Source: Oopsacas minuta
Lineage: Eukaryota; Porifera; Hexactinellida; Lyssacinosida; Leucopsacidae
Reading direction: 5' to 3'
Assembly (NCBI GenBank): GCA_024704765.1
Contig: JAKMXF010000297.1
Coordinates: forward strand, 426,921 to 490,920
Length of the DNA: 64,000 nucleotides
A program made the position numbers and the translations under genes. Below the pieces are notes generated by a model that searched no databases, was not told the origin of the DNA, and saw only the letters and a program-made list of their open reading frames with translations. Shown piece by piece: positions 10,833 through 21,204 of the stretch (its first letter is position 1; each line of letters begins with the position of its first letter).

Positions 10833-12015
10833 ATTATGTTTGATTTTCATACCTCAAAATAGAACTAAATTCAAAATTCCGCGAACATGGGTCTTTTGAG
10901 ACGACCCGTTTAAGTTGGTATACTATGGGATGGCTGATCGGCAGGCATGTTGTTAAGACTATTGAGGTCATGGGGCGCCTTTTAGGGTTGCTAACGTAAA
11001 AATCAGGCTTGGCCCGATCTGTTAAATGGCAGTTGCCCCTATCATAGAAGTGTATGCACGACCTGATGTTTTACTGGTCAAACCTAGTAGTTAACGGGAA
11101 CAAGGTTAGTCACTGCAATAAATGTACATTTTCTCATACCAACTATCCACATTTGGATATTGGTGAATCAATTAGAGTTTATCAACTGTCATACGCTAAT
11201 CCAAACAACACTGTTCAAATTGCCAAATATCTCATTCGAATTGGTGAATTTGTTTGGGTAAATGAAATGCATAAAAACAATACTATAGGGAACAATTATG
11301 TGTAATATAAATAATTAGTATTAACCCGCATTAGAAAATACAATTGGGCCTTTCGAATGCTTTACTTGTAGGACATTTTGCATAGGTCGTATAGCTTTGT
11401 GCTCTGTTAGGATTAGTGAAGTTTCTGATTAACGAGGTCTACTACCTTGATAAGCAAATAGTCATGATTTTGTTATTGTATTATTATTCTGTAAATGGAC
11501 TAATATATTTGCGTGTTATTCATAAGTAACATCAAAGGGTTCTTTAGTTCCGCCTCAAAATTTCACGTAATTAATACATTCCATGGTTAGTTTATACAAG
11601 CGCCTCAGAATTTCACGCAACAGTCCCAAATTCCTCGATAGGAGAGACTCAAATAATCACAATCATATAATTAACCATGTGTGTATTTATCTCATTGTGA
11701 AATTTATGACATATAAATGACTCACAACAATAACAAAATGATGATACGTTCAAAATACGTTTACGTATCACATAAAAAATATTTACGTAGGCAAGTAAGT
11801 GACATAGAGACACCCCATATGATTTCATCTATTGAATTGAAATAAGAATAACGAGTTGTGGGATTTTAACCCTATTGTTACTACAATGGAAAACCCAGCA
11901 GTAACTTTAAAATTTTCTCAATTATTTATCTTCCCTATAAAATGCATTATGCACAGATTATCAATAATTATATAATTTAGGTTCATTGACTTATTATTTA
12001 ATTATTCATCAATAA

Positions 12016-12021
12016 ATGTGA
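12016..12021 (+). promoter_or_regulatory. Minimal start-stop upstream ORF (ATGTGA)
   Basis: ATG TGA directly abuts the ATG of the following 93-codon gene (ATGTGAATG). If the transcript starts further upstream, ribosomes would meet a start-stop element first, an arrangement known to stall or hold down translation. Whether it lies in the mRNA is not known. Confidence 0.4.
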
Positions 12022-12303
12022 ATGTCCGAAGTGAATAGAGAAATATTGTTTGTCTGGGCCTTAACAGGAGGGATTTCTTGCTGTTGCCTAATTGTATGCT
12101 GCATACTAAACATTATTTGTTTCTTCGACTTGTTCAGACCCGTACTCTTCAGGAATACAGGTTTCCTCGAGACATATAATGAAAATTATCAATCGTCTCT
12201 CCCAGTATCAAGTCAGAGACCACCTCCACCCAGATACAACAGTAATAGAGGTACAGCATTATATCAACCACCTCCTGCCTACATAACTCGGATAACTCAA
12301 TAG
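12022..12303 (+). CDS. Small single-pass membrane protein with two PPxY motifs
   Basis: A 93-codon intronless frame. After a short acidic N-terminus (MSEVNREI) comes one membrane segment at about residues 9-35, rich in Cys (CCCLIVCC) and so likely palmitoylated, followed by a tail with two PPxY motifs, PPRY and PPAY. PPxY binds WW domains, typically of Nedd4-type ubiquitin ligases, so it could be an adaptor bringing such a ligase to a membrane. The pattern resembles small WW-binding membrane adaptors in layout, but I cannot name a family. A polyadenylation signal 65 bases after the TAG stop supports a real gene. Confidence 0.6.
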   Translation: MSEVNREILFVWALTGGISCCCLIVCCILNIICFFDLFRPVLFRNTGFLETYNENYQSSLPVSSQRPPPPRYNSNRGTALYQPPPAYITRITQ

Positions 12304-12367
12304 TAACCAGAATATATCTTACTGTTTGTAATGAAAGTTGTAAATATTGTTACTTTGTTGCATTTCA

Positions 12368-12373
12368 AATAAA
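12368..12373 (+). terminator. AATAAA polyadenylation signal of the PPxY gene
   Basis: AATAAA 65 bases after the stop of the small PPxY membrane protein, in the right orientation. Confidence 0.6.
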
Positions 12374-12427
12374 GTGAAAACATAGAGTTGTTATATGTAT
12401 CTTTTAACAAAAGTAATTTAAGTTCAT

Positions 12428-13170
12428 CCATGGCCTACTAAATACGGCTATACATGCTGCCGAATCATAGTGAAGAATAAGAGTCCAGTTTTTATAAGTT
12501 TCATAAAGAAAATTATACCTCCAATATTTGCGAATTGAACCGTTTTAGGGTAAAAAATCAATTTAGACTTAAATAGTTCAAACGGCCATCCTTCATCTAA
12601 TTCAGGCACAATTCTGTGATGACGTTAGCATTTATACAATTCAATTTTTTGTGGTAAAAGACACATTCTGTCTTAATTGATGCTAAGATGTTTGAATTTG
12701 TTCATTTACTTTGGAATTAGGATAAATCTAAGTTTGACGATAGCTTATTGGAAGAAATATTACACAAATTATACTTTGGACAAAAAAGTTATTTATGAAA
12801 ATCTATTTATAAATTAATGGAATAAACATATGAAGACGTGGTAAGTAATTGATTTTAAAGCAAATGTGCATACAGAATACAGTACGGATGAGTAAAAGGC
12901 ATTATTCCAAAGAAATACGAAAATTACAAAATTCAAAACTTAAATTTTCGATGAGTGAATTTTTAAGCTATGATGTCATATTTTGAATTGAGCCTAAACT
13001 AGATGAAGGATGGCGGTATGAACTTTTTAACTAGTCTAAATCGATTCATTGGATTTTTTACCCTAAAAACGTTCAATTCAAAAGATTGAAAGATTATTTT
13101 TTATAAAACTGGATGCTCATTTTTTCCTATGATTCGTTAGCAATTATAGCCGTATTTTAGTAGGTCATGG
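12428..13170. mobile_element. Non-autonomous foldback DNA element with long inverted repeats
   Basis: The left 200 bases starting CCATGGCCTACTAAATACGG match the reverse complement of the right end (CCATGACCTACTAAAATACG). Shared inner blocks include TTTAGGGTAAAAAATC and GCCATCCTTCATCTA. The 743-bp unit is flanked on both sides by TTCAT (12423-12427 and 13171-13175), a likely target-site duplication. No transposase is encoded. Confidence 0.8.
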
Positions 13171-14202
13171 TTCATCATACAATGGCAATGTGACATAAAC
13201 GTTAAAACTTTACTGCATGCAACAAAATATAATCATGCATGGTAGACTTAATCTATCGTACAATTTGATCGTCGTTGCTATTTGTGGTAAATCAACTTAA
13301 ATTTCCGATCCTCACTACATATTGGCAATTTTGTATTTCCATAGCCATGCTATCATAGAATTTACTTTACTTATCCTCGCAAGCGGATTCAGTTATCAAT
13401 CATACAAAGTGTTATTAGCATACTGACTATACTTCCATGTGTTTCTTGGGTGACACTGACCAAAGTCCGGGATCCTAAGAATTGTGCGGTTCTCAGAAAT
13501 CCGAATGACACTGCCAGTATCTGGGAAGTTCGAATGTATTTGATTAATTGAAATACGAAAATCAGAAACAGGTAACATCCATTGAAAGCAATTCTACACT
13601 AATCTATTATGATATTTCTCAATTTCAATCCATAAACCAACAAATAATTTACATGTGACAAATTCAAAACTGTGAAAACCGCAATCAAAATAAACGATTA
13701 CTGCAATCACACATATTTATTGAATTCGATTTCAGCTCTATATTTATTGGGTCGCATTTCGAGGATAATTCAAAACTAAACAAAAACCACCGTAATATAC
13801 AATAGTGGCATAGTATTATTAAATAATTAATTAATAAAACAGAGCTATTTAACACTATTGGTGTTAATGGAGTAGTTATGTTCCTGGAAAAGTGACTTGA
13901 TTAACCCTTCTCGGTGTTAGAGATACAATTTTAATCTTGAAAATACGATATTACAATTGGTATTCTAAATAACGTATAATAGTAATCAATACATCCCATT
14001 TGGAAATGGCTATCAGCTATCAATATGTTCCTTTAACAATTAAAATGTTATCAAATTTCCAAATGAATTAAATAGGCTGACATATACTCTTATAATTTAT
14101 AAGCAATTTAAATAAAGTACTGAAGGGAAAGTGAATAAGATTAGGAACAATAAAGAAAGGTAATTATTAAATCCGAAGTAGCTAAATACAAATAGATCAG
14201 AG
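13171..14202. other. Intergenic DNA before glycosyltransferase B
   Basis: AT-rich, no supported gene. It probably holds the promoter of the gene at 14203. Confidence 0.45.
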
Positions 14203-15051
14203 ATGCGAAAAGGAAATTTTATCATCCTTAGTATCGTTATATTACTCCTTTACACACTGATAACAATTTACCTTACCTCTCATGTTGGAGATAAAGACTA
14301 TGAAGAGTATATGAAATCAGAATACTTTAAACAGATTGAAAATACACAAGGTAGTAGTGAGATATCTCTATATGATCAGATCCCTAAAGTGTTTCATTTT
14401 ATATGGGTATCTTCATCTTTGGATAAAACAAGGCAATCTAATCTTGATGTAAAAATACTCTCCAATATTCAGACATGTTTAGATAAACACCCAGACTGGA
14501 GCTATAAGATCTGGACAGATGATATGGTTAGGAGAGAATACCCTGTGGTGTCAGAGCAATTGCTACAATTTGGTAAACCAGCTATCATCAGTGAAATACT
14601 CCGTTTTAACATTCTAGCCTCATACGGTGGGATCTACATGGACACTGATTTCATTTGTTTCCGTAGCTTCGCGCCCTTCTTAAAGCAACAATATTGCACA
14701 GCATTCGCCTGTAGTGAAGAAGCGGATGAAGACAATGAGTATGATAAACTAGTAAGCCTAGGAGTCATAGGTGCAGTCCCTGGGCACATGATACTGGAAC
14801 GTGCGGCTACACATATCATCACAGCTGCTCGGGGACCCGAGTCGCCAAACGAAAGGACAGGGTCACATTTCTTTATGAAGATGATTAAAAAATACAACAC
14901 ACAAAATGACTGTCTGTATGTGTACAGTAAGAAGGGATTTTACGATTGTGGCTACCAAGAACGTACTCGATGTGGAGCTAGATTCCACTCTTACAAAAAC
15001 AATAGTGATATATATGCTATGCACCTGTGGGAAGAATTTATAGAGACATGA
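14203..15051 (+). CDS. GT32-like glycosyltransferase, copy B (type II membrane protein)
   Basis: A 282-codon intronless gene starting MRKGNFIILS. Signal anchor at about residues 5-26 (FIILSIVILLLYTLITIYL), short stem, then the catalytic domain: IPKVFHFIWVS, WTDDMVRREYPV, LRFNILASYGGIYMDTDF (DTD is the DXD motif), PGHMILERAA and YAMHLW near the end. It is clearly a paralog of the protein at 6638-7501; the core regions match over most positions, and the stem and far C-terminus differ. Type II topology suggests a Golgi enzyme; the sugar is unknown. The two copies are transcribed away from each other with the NHL and PPxY genes between them. The stop is TGA. Confidence 0.85.
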   Translation: MRKGNFIILSIVILLLYTLITIYLTSHVGDKDYEEYMKSEYFKQIENTQGSSEISLYDQIPKVFHFIWVSSSLDKTRQSNLDVKILSNIQTCLDKHPDWSYKIWTDDMVRREYPVVSEQLLQFGKPAIISEILRFNILASYGGIYMDTDFICFRSFAPFLKQQYCTAFACSEEADEDNEYDKLVSLGVIGAVPGHMILERAATHIITAARGPESPNERTGSHFFMKMIKKYNTQNDCLYVYSKKGFYDCGYQERTRCGARFHSYKNNSDIYAMHLWEEFIET

Positions 15052-15996
15052 CTATGATTTTGAGGCCTTATAGCTTTGGAAGTGTAAATTGAAATCATTG
15101 GAGGATGTTTAACTTTAAAATGTATATAAAGTATGTTTCTATTTACTTAGTGTAATATCATTCATTTTACAAATACGTACTACATCTATAAATAGCACCT
15201 TATGAAACTCAAAAAACATGTTTTCTCAAGAACAGTGTACGTATTTAAATTCAATCTAATACTTATGTTATACTATGGGAATGATGGGACCATTTGCACC
15301 ATACATTTCCAGGGCCATCTCTTCAGGCTGTCCGACTTCGGCACCCTCCTAATGTAGTGGTAGTTGGCCCCGTGGTAACTATAATGATACTATAAAGTAT
15401 GGTTTCTCAAACTCTCATGGGCTATGCCGCTATGGTGACAAAATTCTGTATCATGAGGTGAGTGCCAGACCTGGGATTTATTACTATTACTAGGAGTGAT
15501 TAGGATTACTATTAGGATTACAGGAAATGTATATGTTGTAATCATAAGCAACCCCAAGCCTGATTTTCATGACCACCCCAATTTTACTTGTTGGTTCAGG
15601 TTTGTTTGTTTGTTTGGTCAACTTTGGCCATGTTCGGTCATGTTTGTCAAGTTTGGTCAAAATGTCCTTAGGAGATCAACTTGACCAAAAAATGACGTTA
15701 AATATCATTGTTGCCAATGTGTCCATGTTGAGTTGGGTCATATGGAATGACACAAGTTGAAAACCATGCAGTAAGAAGAATTAAGTATGGTAACTAAGGT
15801 GGTCATACTACGTATTAGTGATGAAGTAATCCTGAAATAAATTAATAATAATATTGCGATATTGTATATAATTGGCTAAAAATCGCTACTCACAAAGTGG
15901 CAATAAAAATCTAAAATAGTAAGTGATACATGAATAATTGAATACAAAATAAATAGTATGCTAATTAGTAAAAGTATGGCTAACCATCGAGATATT
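15052..15996. other. Intergenic DNA with a dispersed hAT-like repeat fragment
   Basis: No supported gene. From about 15400 a stretch beginning TTTCTCAAACTCTCATGG is shared with 29950-30120, and both copies continue into TTTG-rich sequence and a conserved AAAAARTGACGTWAAAT block (near 15685 and 30100). This looks like an old hAT-type non-autonomous element. Confidence 0.4.
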
Positions 15997-18393
15997 TTAT
16001 GGAATATTTGTCACAAAATTATCAAACCAAGCGTATCTTTTCAAAACCTCATCAATACACTCAGGAGAGGCTACATTGCAAGAGTAGTTGAAATAAATCC
16101 ATCTTTTCCAAAGAGCAAATTGATGTCCCAATTCCGTATCACACAATAGAGACTTGCATCGATAAAGAATTTGGAGGAATTTCTCATAATCTTCCGGTTC
16201 AGGTAATGAGGAAATTAAGTTGTGTATAGCTTGCCATATGGCAGTGTTATATCGATTTGGGCCAAGTTGCATTTCTTCTGCGAGAGCGAATATTTGATTC
16301 AACAGTTCGAAGTGATCGGGCCCAAATGTTGCGTGATTAGGATTATACTTTAGCTCAGTTAGTCTATCAGCTTTCTCCCTCAAAAGTTTAGCTCTCTCCA
16401 ATAATTCCTTGTTCTTAGGATCTGCTTCGAATTTACACAATCCACAATCACATTCATAATCCCATTTACTTAGAAGGTCTTTTTAACGTATATCATAGTC
16501 TATAATTTGCATACGTGGAGCAGTTAATTCAACTCCTGTAGCGATGTCATGATTAGCAAATATAATACAAACATCTCTATAAAACGTGAGTGAAGTATTC
16601 GGCATACAGGAATGATTCAAATATGCACGAATTAACCAAATACCATGAGTATGCATATACTCGTTATGAAGATGATCTGGATGGTGGTAAGAAAGTGCGT
16701 TATACTGTATTATAGTTCTGATCTGTTGCTGTTGGTATGGAGCTCTGTCTTTGTCCCTAACCAACTCATAACCTTTGCTACCGTATATTTCTATTGAGAT
16801 TGGCTCGTTATGGAGATGCTTATCATGCAAGGAAAATATGCGAAAAGCAGACAATTTGGATTTGATTATCGTATTTGTTAAGGAATCATTGAGCTTTGAG
16901 GAAGCTCTTGTCTTCGAAATGGCAATATGATCAGCAAAAATAGTATATTCTCCACGAAGATCTTCCAGATTTTCTTGCTTGTTGGGACCAACATATGCAA
17001 TAGCTTTTGTTACACTAATAATTTCCCCTCTCTTGATATCTCTAGTAGAGAATATGCCATGTCCGTTCTTATGAGAAGTTCCTATTTTGATCGGACCGAT
17101 AAAATCTGCAATTTCTATCTCTTCACCACTAGAAGCCTTTCCAGAAATTTCCTCAAAGTCAATCTTCCCTTTACTATTATCAAGTAGTTTCTGCTCTTTA
17201 GCGATGGCAGCAATGCGGTTAGGGTTAACTTCTATGTCATTCAAAATATCCAGACTCTTCTCGTGATCTCCCAATCCAGACCATGCCATAGCTAATCTGT
17301 ACCGGTATTTGGAATTATTTGGATCTATTTCTATGGCAGCCTCTGCGTCTCTTAGAGAATATTCAAATGAACCATTCTTTAAGTGGCAGAGAGAACGATT
17401 GATGAGATAAAGTGAAACAAACTCATCTCCTGTATTAATAGCTCGTGTATAACAAACAATTGCCTTGTCAAGATCACCATCTTGGAGGTATTTATTTCCT
17501 TCAATCTTGTGAAATTCACCTGAATTAGCTTCGTTAGAATCTTGTGGCATGTCCAGTATTATGATCTCTTCTGGAGATTCCACTCTAATAATATAGAACT
17601 CATCTGCTTGACCAATTTTGTAATAAGGATTGGCAATAGCCATCTTCACACCTTGCTTAAGAGATCCGCGCATTTCTGGGGTAATGTTATAGATGCATAA
17701 CTTGGCGCATTGTCCGAAATCATCTTCAACAACTGTGTGATAAGATGTCATCATATACCCATTAGTTATTTGAGTACAGAAAATAACTTTGTTGCTGTAA
17801 ACTATGCCGGGAGCTAGTTCTATTATTTTAATTGGTTCTAGATCACATAATTTGATAGGTTCTATAACCTTAGTAGCACTCAAATGGTCGTATGTAGTGC
17901 CTGACAAAATCGTAATAGTTATAGATTTCTGGTTATCCTGCGCTTGATCAAGCACAGGCTTTGGAGCCAATTCTTCATTTCTATTTATCAAGAATTCCTT
18001 TCTGTAATGACAGTTACTACCTGGGATACATACATCAGAGCGTAATTTACTGGACTCTCTACCAGTCATCATTTTAAAAAAGCGCGGTTCAATGTGTTTA
18101 AATACTTTATTTAAGATACTGAAAACTTTTTGGATTTTCCTCTCTGACTGGCCTACACATAGCTCCCTAACTGCGTCTTCTAACACTTGGTCATCAGTTT
18201 TACCTATACCACTGAGAGTATCTCGCATTCTCATATATATCTTCGTAACGGGAAGGTAGTGCTCCCTTAATAGAGCCTCATCACCTTTTGGTAAATGGCT
18301 TATATACTCTTCCATCATAGAATGGAATTCTTCTCGGATGTGAGGGGCGACATGCTCCAATATATTCCAATACTCATGTTTTATTTTTTCCAT
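15997..18393 (-). pseudogene. TPR-SET (SMYD-like) protein gene with an in-frame TAA
   Basis: One continuous frame of 799 codons is interrupted only by TAA at 16483-16485. The first 636 residues contain an N-terminal helical region, three TPR units (about 290-390, e.g. GNKYLQDGDLDKAIVCYTRA) and a split SET domain (GHGIFSTRDIKRGE, then LNHSCMPN near the end), as in SMYD-type lysine methyltransferases, but no MYND zinc finger. After the stop the same frame continues for 161 codons: KDLLSKWDYECDCGLC supplies the CxCxxC post-SET zinc site and a helical tail follows. The flanking residues fit a single ancestral protein, and CAA to TAA would explain the stop. Without the tail the enzyme would lack its zinc site. 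Either a young pseudogene, a polymorphism, an assembly error or recoding. Histone or protein substrate unknown. Confidence 0.7.
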
Positions 18394-18713
18394 CTGTTAA
18401 TAATTTTAAAATATAAATATAATCATGATAATAAACGATTATATAGATGTTGATCGGCAGACAGCTCGGGTTACACAAAATTACACAAACCTTTGGAAAT
18501 AATCTTCAGACTAGCACTTAGACGAATTAAGAATGGTGTTGGGAACTTGTTAATAGCAATGAATTCCATATACAACACTGAGGTACAGTTTCCAATATAT
18601 GTTATGTACTTATGTTATCAATCTGGACTCAGATTTATATGTATTAACAGTATTTGAGTGTATGGAGAGCAACGTGTTAGTAGGTCAAGGTATAGCCATA
18701 CAGCTAATGCTTG
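18394..18713. other. Upstream region of the TPR-SET gene
   Basis: About 320 bases without a gene; probably contains the promoter of the minus-strand TPR-SET gene. Nothing distinctive seen. Confidence 0.4.
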
Positions 18714-18938
18714 CAGTCAAATTTAGCGGGTACATAAGATAACACAATGGAAGTAGTTAATGGTGGCAATCCAAGGGACTTTCAAAAGTGCACTTTATGA
18801 GGCGGTGACCGCTATATATATTGGCTGTTAGATAAAGGGAGTGGCCATTATATAGAGGTAGTGGCTGTTATAGACATGTTTAGCGCCAGTAAGGAACCAA
18901 TAATGGTGGCCGCTGGCCGCGTTGAGCAGGTTTGACTG
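18714..18938. mobile_element. Decayed TA-type MITE related to the 51351-51533 element
   Basis: Starts CAGTCAAATTTAGCGG and ends with GCAGGTTTGACTG followed by TA. The interior has GTGGCCGCTGGCC and repeated GGCTGTTATA words, like the CAGTCAAACT element at 51351. Terminal repeats are short and imperfect. Confidence 0.5.
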
Positions 18939-19285
18939 TATTTTGAAAATTTACAATTAAGGGATAATTGTCAACGTTGTTATTTGTAGTATATCAGTAA
19001 GATAATTGTAACATTATTGCCTGCAAATTCGCAAATACTTTAGTGTGGCTCAATCAACAGGACAACATTTTAGGTAACGTAAACTTTTCTGGATAGAAAA
19101 ATAACTTGTCAGGTCCGTACAAGGCACAGACAGTAAATTTATTAATTAATAATATCTTAGGCTATCAGAAACAAGGAAACGGTTGTTATTCGTATAACGG
19201 TATCCTCCCTATAGTGAATTAAGTTTGTTAATAAACTATTATGGTTAAGGAAGGAACTGGCCAAACGTGCCAGGCGCAACACGTC

Positions 19286-19395
19286 CATTCGAAAAGTGGT
19301 AGGCGAGAAAATTACAGTGTTCGAACGCGGGCCACTCTGAAAAGTGGTACAGCGCTCGCCGCACCAGCCAAACCGGGTATGCCACCCCTGGTGGC
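19286..19395 (+). repeat. Possible tRNA-derived SINE fragments
   Basis: Two neighbouring pieces start AAAAGTGGTAG and AAAAGTGGTACAGCGCTCGCC, resembling a tRNA A box; the first is followed by a B-box-like GTGTTCGAACG. They do not fold into a complete tRNA. Likely decayed tRNA-derived repeats. Confidence 0.3.
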
Positions 19396-19531
19396 GTTAT
19401 ATAGACTACTATAAACAATCTGTGTTATGTTAGCTGCAAGATATTAACAAATCAGTATTTGCAATGAAAGGAGAAATAAACAACAAAGTATTATTAGTAA
19501 TGATGAGTACAAATCTTAATGTTTTACATAC

Positions 19532-20617
19532 TCAGAAGTCCTCATCTTCCGGATCAATATACCTATCAAAAGATTCTCTCGTGCATGCTCCATCCGTGGT
19601 GAAGAGATATCTGTAGCAAGATCCATCAAGACATACAGCAGTAACAGTCTGTGTCCCAGAGAAGCAGCATTGACATGGAGACTCGGTAGGGAGAGTAAAA
19701 TTCGCGAGAGCCCAAAGAGAGTTAATGTATGAGCCATGCTGAATTACAGGAGCTAATTTAGATTTCTTATTGAGTTTGAGGTCATCAACTGAGAAGATAT
19801 GAACAGTGCCCTTGTCACTAGACACACATAAGTAGCGGGAGTCAAGGCTGAAGTTAATGCAAAGAATTCGTGCCATGTCTGAACCACGTCTCAGTTCCAT
19901 TATCTGTTTAGGTTTATCAGAGAGTCTCTCCACGTTAAATATTCGAATAAGAGTTCCTTGTATGCTAGCAGTAGCCAGCATTGTCCCAGTTGGATTAATA
20001 GAAAGATATGCAATGTCATGTTTATGAGCCTCAACGCTGACAGGACTGGCAGTGACACCTGCAGGCACGTAAGTAATATCTATAAGCTGAACCTTTCCAG
20101 ATAGCTTTGAAGGAAACGCGAGGAGACCTCTCTCTACACAACTGCTTAGAGCACATACTCCCTCAGGGTTGTGTGAGGTGTGGGATGAATAGAGAAGAGT
20201 AGGAGATTGTGTTGGGAAAGAATATACAAAGATTTGTGAAGCTAAAACTAGCACAATCCTGTCTCTCCTTAGACAGACAGAAGCTACTGGACCAGAACAT
20301 TTGAATTCGAGAATGAATTTTTTCTTATAGTCATCCCAAATCATAACAGTATCCTGAGATAGTGTAGAACCGCCCCCTATCACAGCTACTAGATTAGTTC
20401 GATGTAGCATTTCAGCTTTGTAAACTGACTTTGGTACTTTAAGATCAATATGACACCTCTCTCTCAGAGGATCCAAGTTGAACACATGGAATCCAGTCTC
20501 AGTGGAACAAACGAAACAGGACTGGTCTTGATTTATACCAACATGATGAGTAACGATGTTGTTAGGAGGAGATTGAGAGGAGAATAAGTTAGAGCTAATA
20601 CTGCTGGTAGTAGCCAT
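19532..20617 (-). CDS. WDR45: WD-repeat PROPPIN, WIPI4 type
   Basis: WIPI4 binds PI3P (and PI(3,5)P2) on forming autophagosomes and works with ATG2 in phagophore growth. The gene is one exon of 361 codons, matching the family length of about 360. It shows NQDQSCFVCSTETGFHVFN near the N-terminus, the lipid-binding LRRG motif (ELRRGSD), INFSLDSRYLCVSSDKGTVH with the typical propeller strand, and the C-terminus CTRESFDRYID followed by an acidic end in DF. The acidic ...DF end and ESFDRY favour WDR45 over WDR45B. The N-terminus is about 12 residues longer and Ser-rich. The stop is TGA at the expected place, evidence that TGA means stop here. Confidence 0.93.
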   Translation of the reverse strand: MATTSSISSNLFSSQSPPNNIVTHHVGINQDQSCFVCSTETGFHVFNLDPLRERCHIDLKVPKSVYKAEMLHRTNLVAVIGGGSTLSQDTVMIWDDYKKKFILEFKCSGPVASVCLRRDRIVLVLASQIFVYSFPTQSPTLLYSSHTSHNPEGVCALSSCVERGLLAFPSKLSGKVQLIDITYVPAGVTASPVSVEAHKHDIAYLSINPTGTMLATASIQGTLIRIFNVERLSDKPKQIMELRRGSDMARILCINFSLDSRYLCVSSDKGTVHIFSVDDLKLNKKSKLAPVIQHGSYINSLWALANFTLPTESPCQCCFSGTQTVTAVCLDGSCYRYLFTTDGACTRESFDRYIDPEDEDF

Positions 20618-20675
20618 CCCAGATGCTATGTAATTTATTTGTGTTTTTTGGATCAGAAACGAAACTCACAACATA

Positions 20676-21204
20676 CAGTAGGGCGTGCCTAATTACCGGA
20701 ACGTGACGTAACGTGACGGTCCAGGAAAATGTAGATGCCTAAAGTACGGGACGTGAAGTTGTAGTAACCTCCCGAAGTGTATAACAATATGTTTTATAGA
20801 TAAGACTCCGACACTTGTTAATTCAGAGAGTATCTGTATGGACTCCTGAGAGGTTTTCTGCTTGCTCTCGGTGTGATCGCATTTTTGGGACCCCTGAGGT
20901 CCGTATATCGTTAGCATATCAGAAACCAATCCAGTGAAATTGGACCCCTTACAAATTTCTCACACTAGCTATAATACGCCATAGATTGCTCGTTAGCCCA
21001 AATTTCTTAAATGTATTAGTTATCAGGCCACCCTCACGCGCTTACACCAGCCTCAGAAGTCAGAATATTTCACGTACTATCTCTAAGATCCCGGGATAGT
21101 AGGGATAGCACAGAATACATGAAGCACATTGTTATACACTTTGGGTGATGTATTTAGGAGGCTACCATAACGTCACGTCCCGGAAATAGGCGCCCCATAC
21201 AGTA
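20676..21204. mobile_element. Foldback MITE with TA flank, about 530 bp
   Basis: The left end (CAGTAGGGCGTGCCTAATTA) and the reverse complement of the right end (CTGTATGGGGCGCCTATTTC) are related, and both go on into CCGGRACGTGACGT. A TA precedes the left end. There is no coding content. It sits just upstream of WDR45 and may carry or interrupt its promoter. Confidence 0.6.

Larger units (their letters stand above)
10173..12021. other. Intergenic DNA
   Basis: No convincing gene. The 84-codon plus-strand open stretch at 11054-11305 has no recognisable domain or splice context. The 14-bp tandem repeat at 10777-10832 lies here. The last 150 bases are very AT-rich and probably contain the promoter and leader of the small gene that follows. 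Confidence 0.5.

Noticed and set aside
16483-16485. Explaining the TPR-SET stop by a small intron or a reassigned TAA codon
   Set aside because: The only GT...AG pair around it would give an intron of about 20 bases, and TAA is a true stop in ABCE1 and ETF1.
19286-19395. Possible functional tRNA genes
   Set aside because: A-box-like and B-box-like words exist, but no complete cloverleaf or acceptor stem can be formed; kept only as low-confidence SINE fragments.
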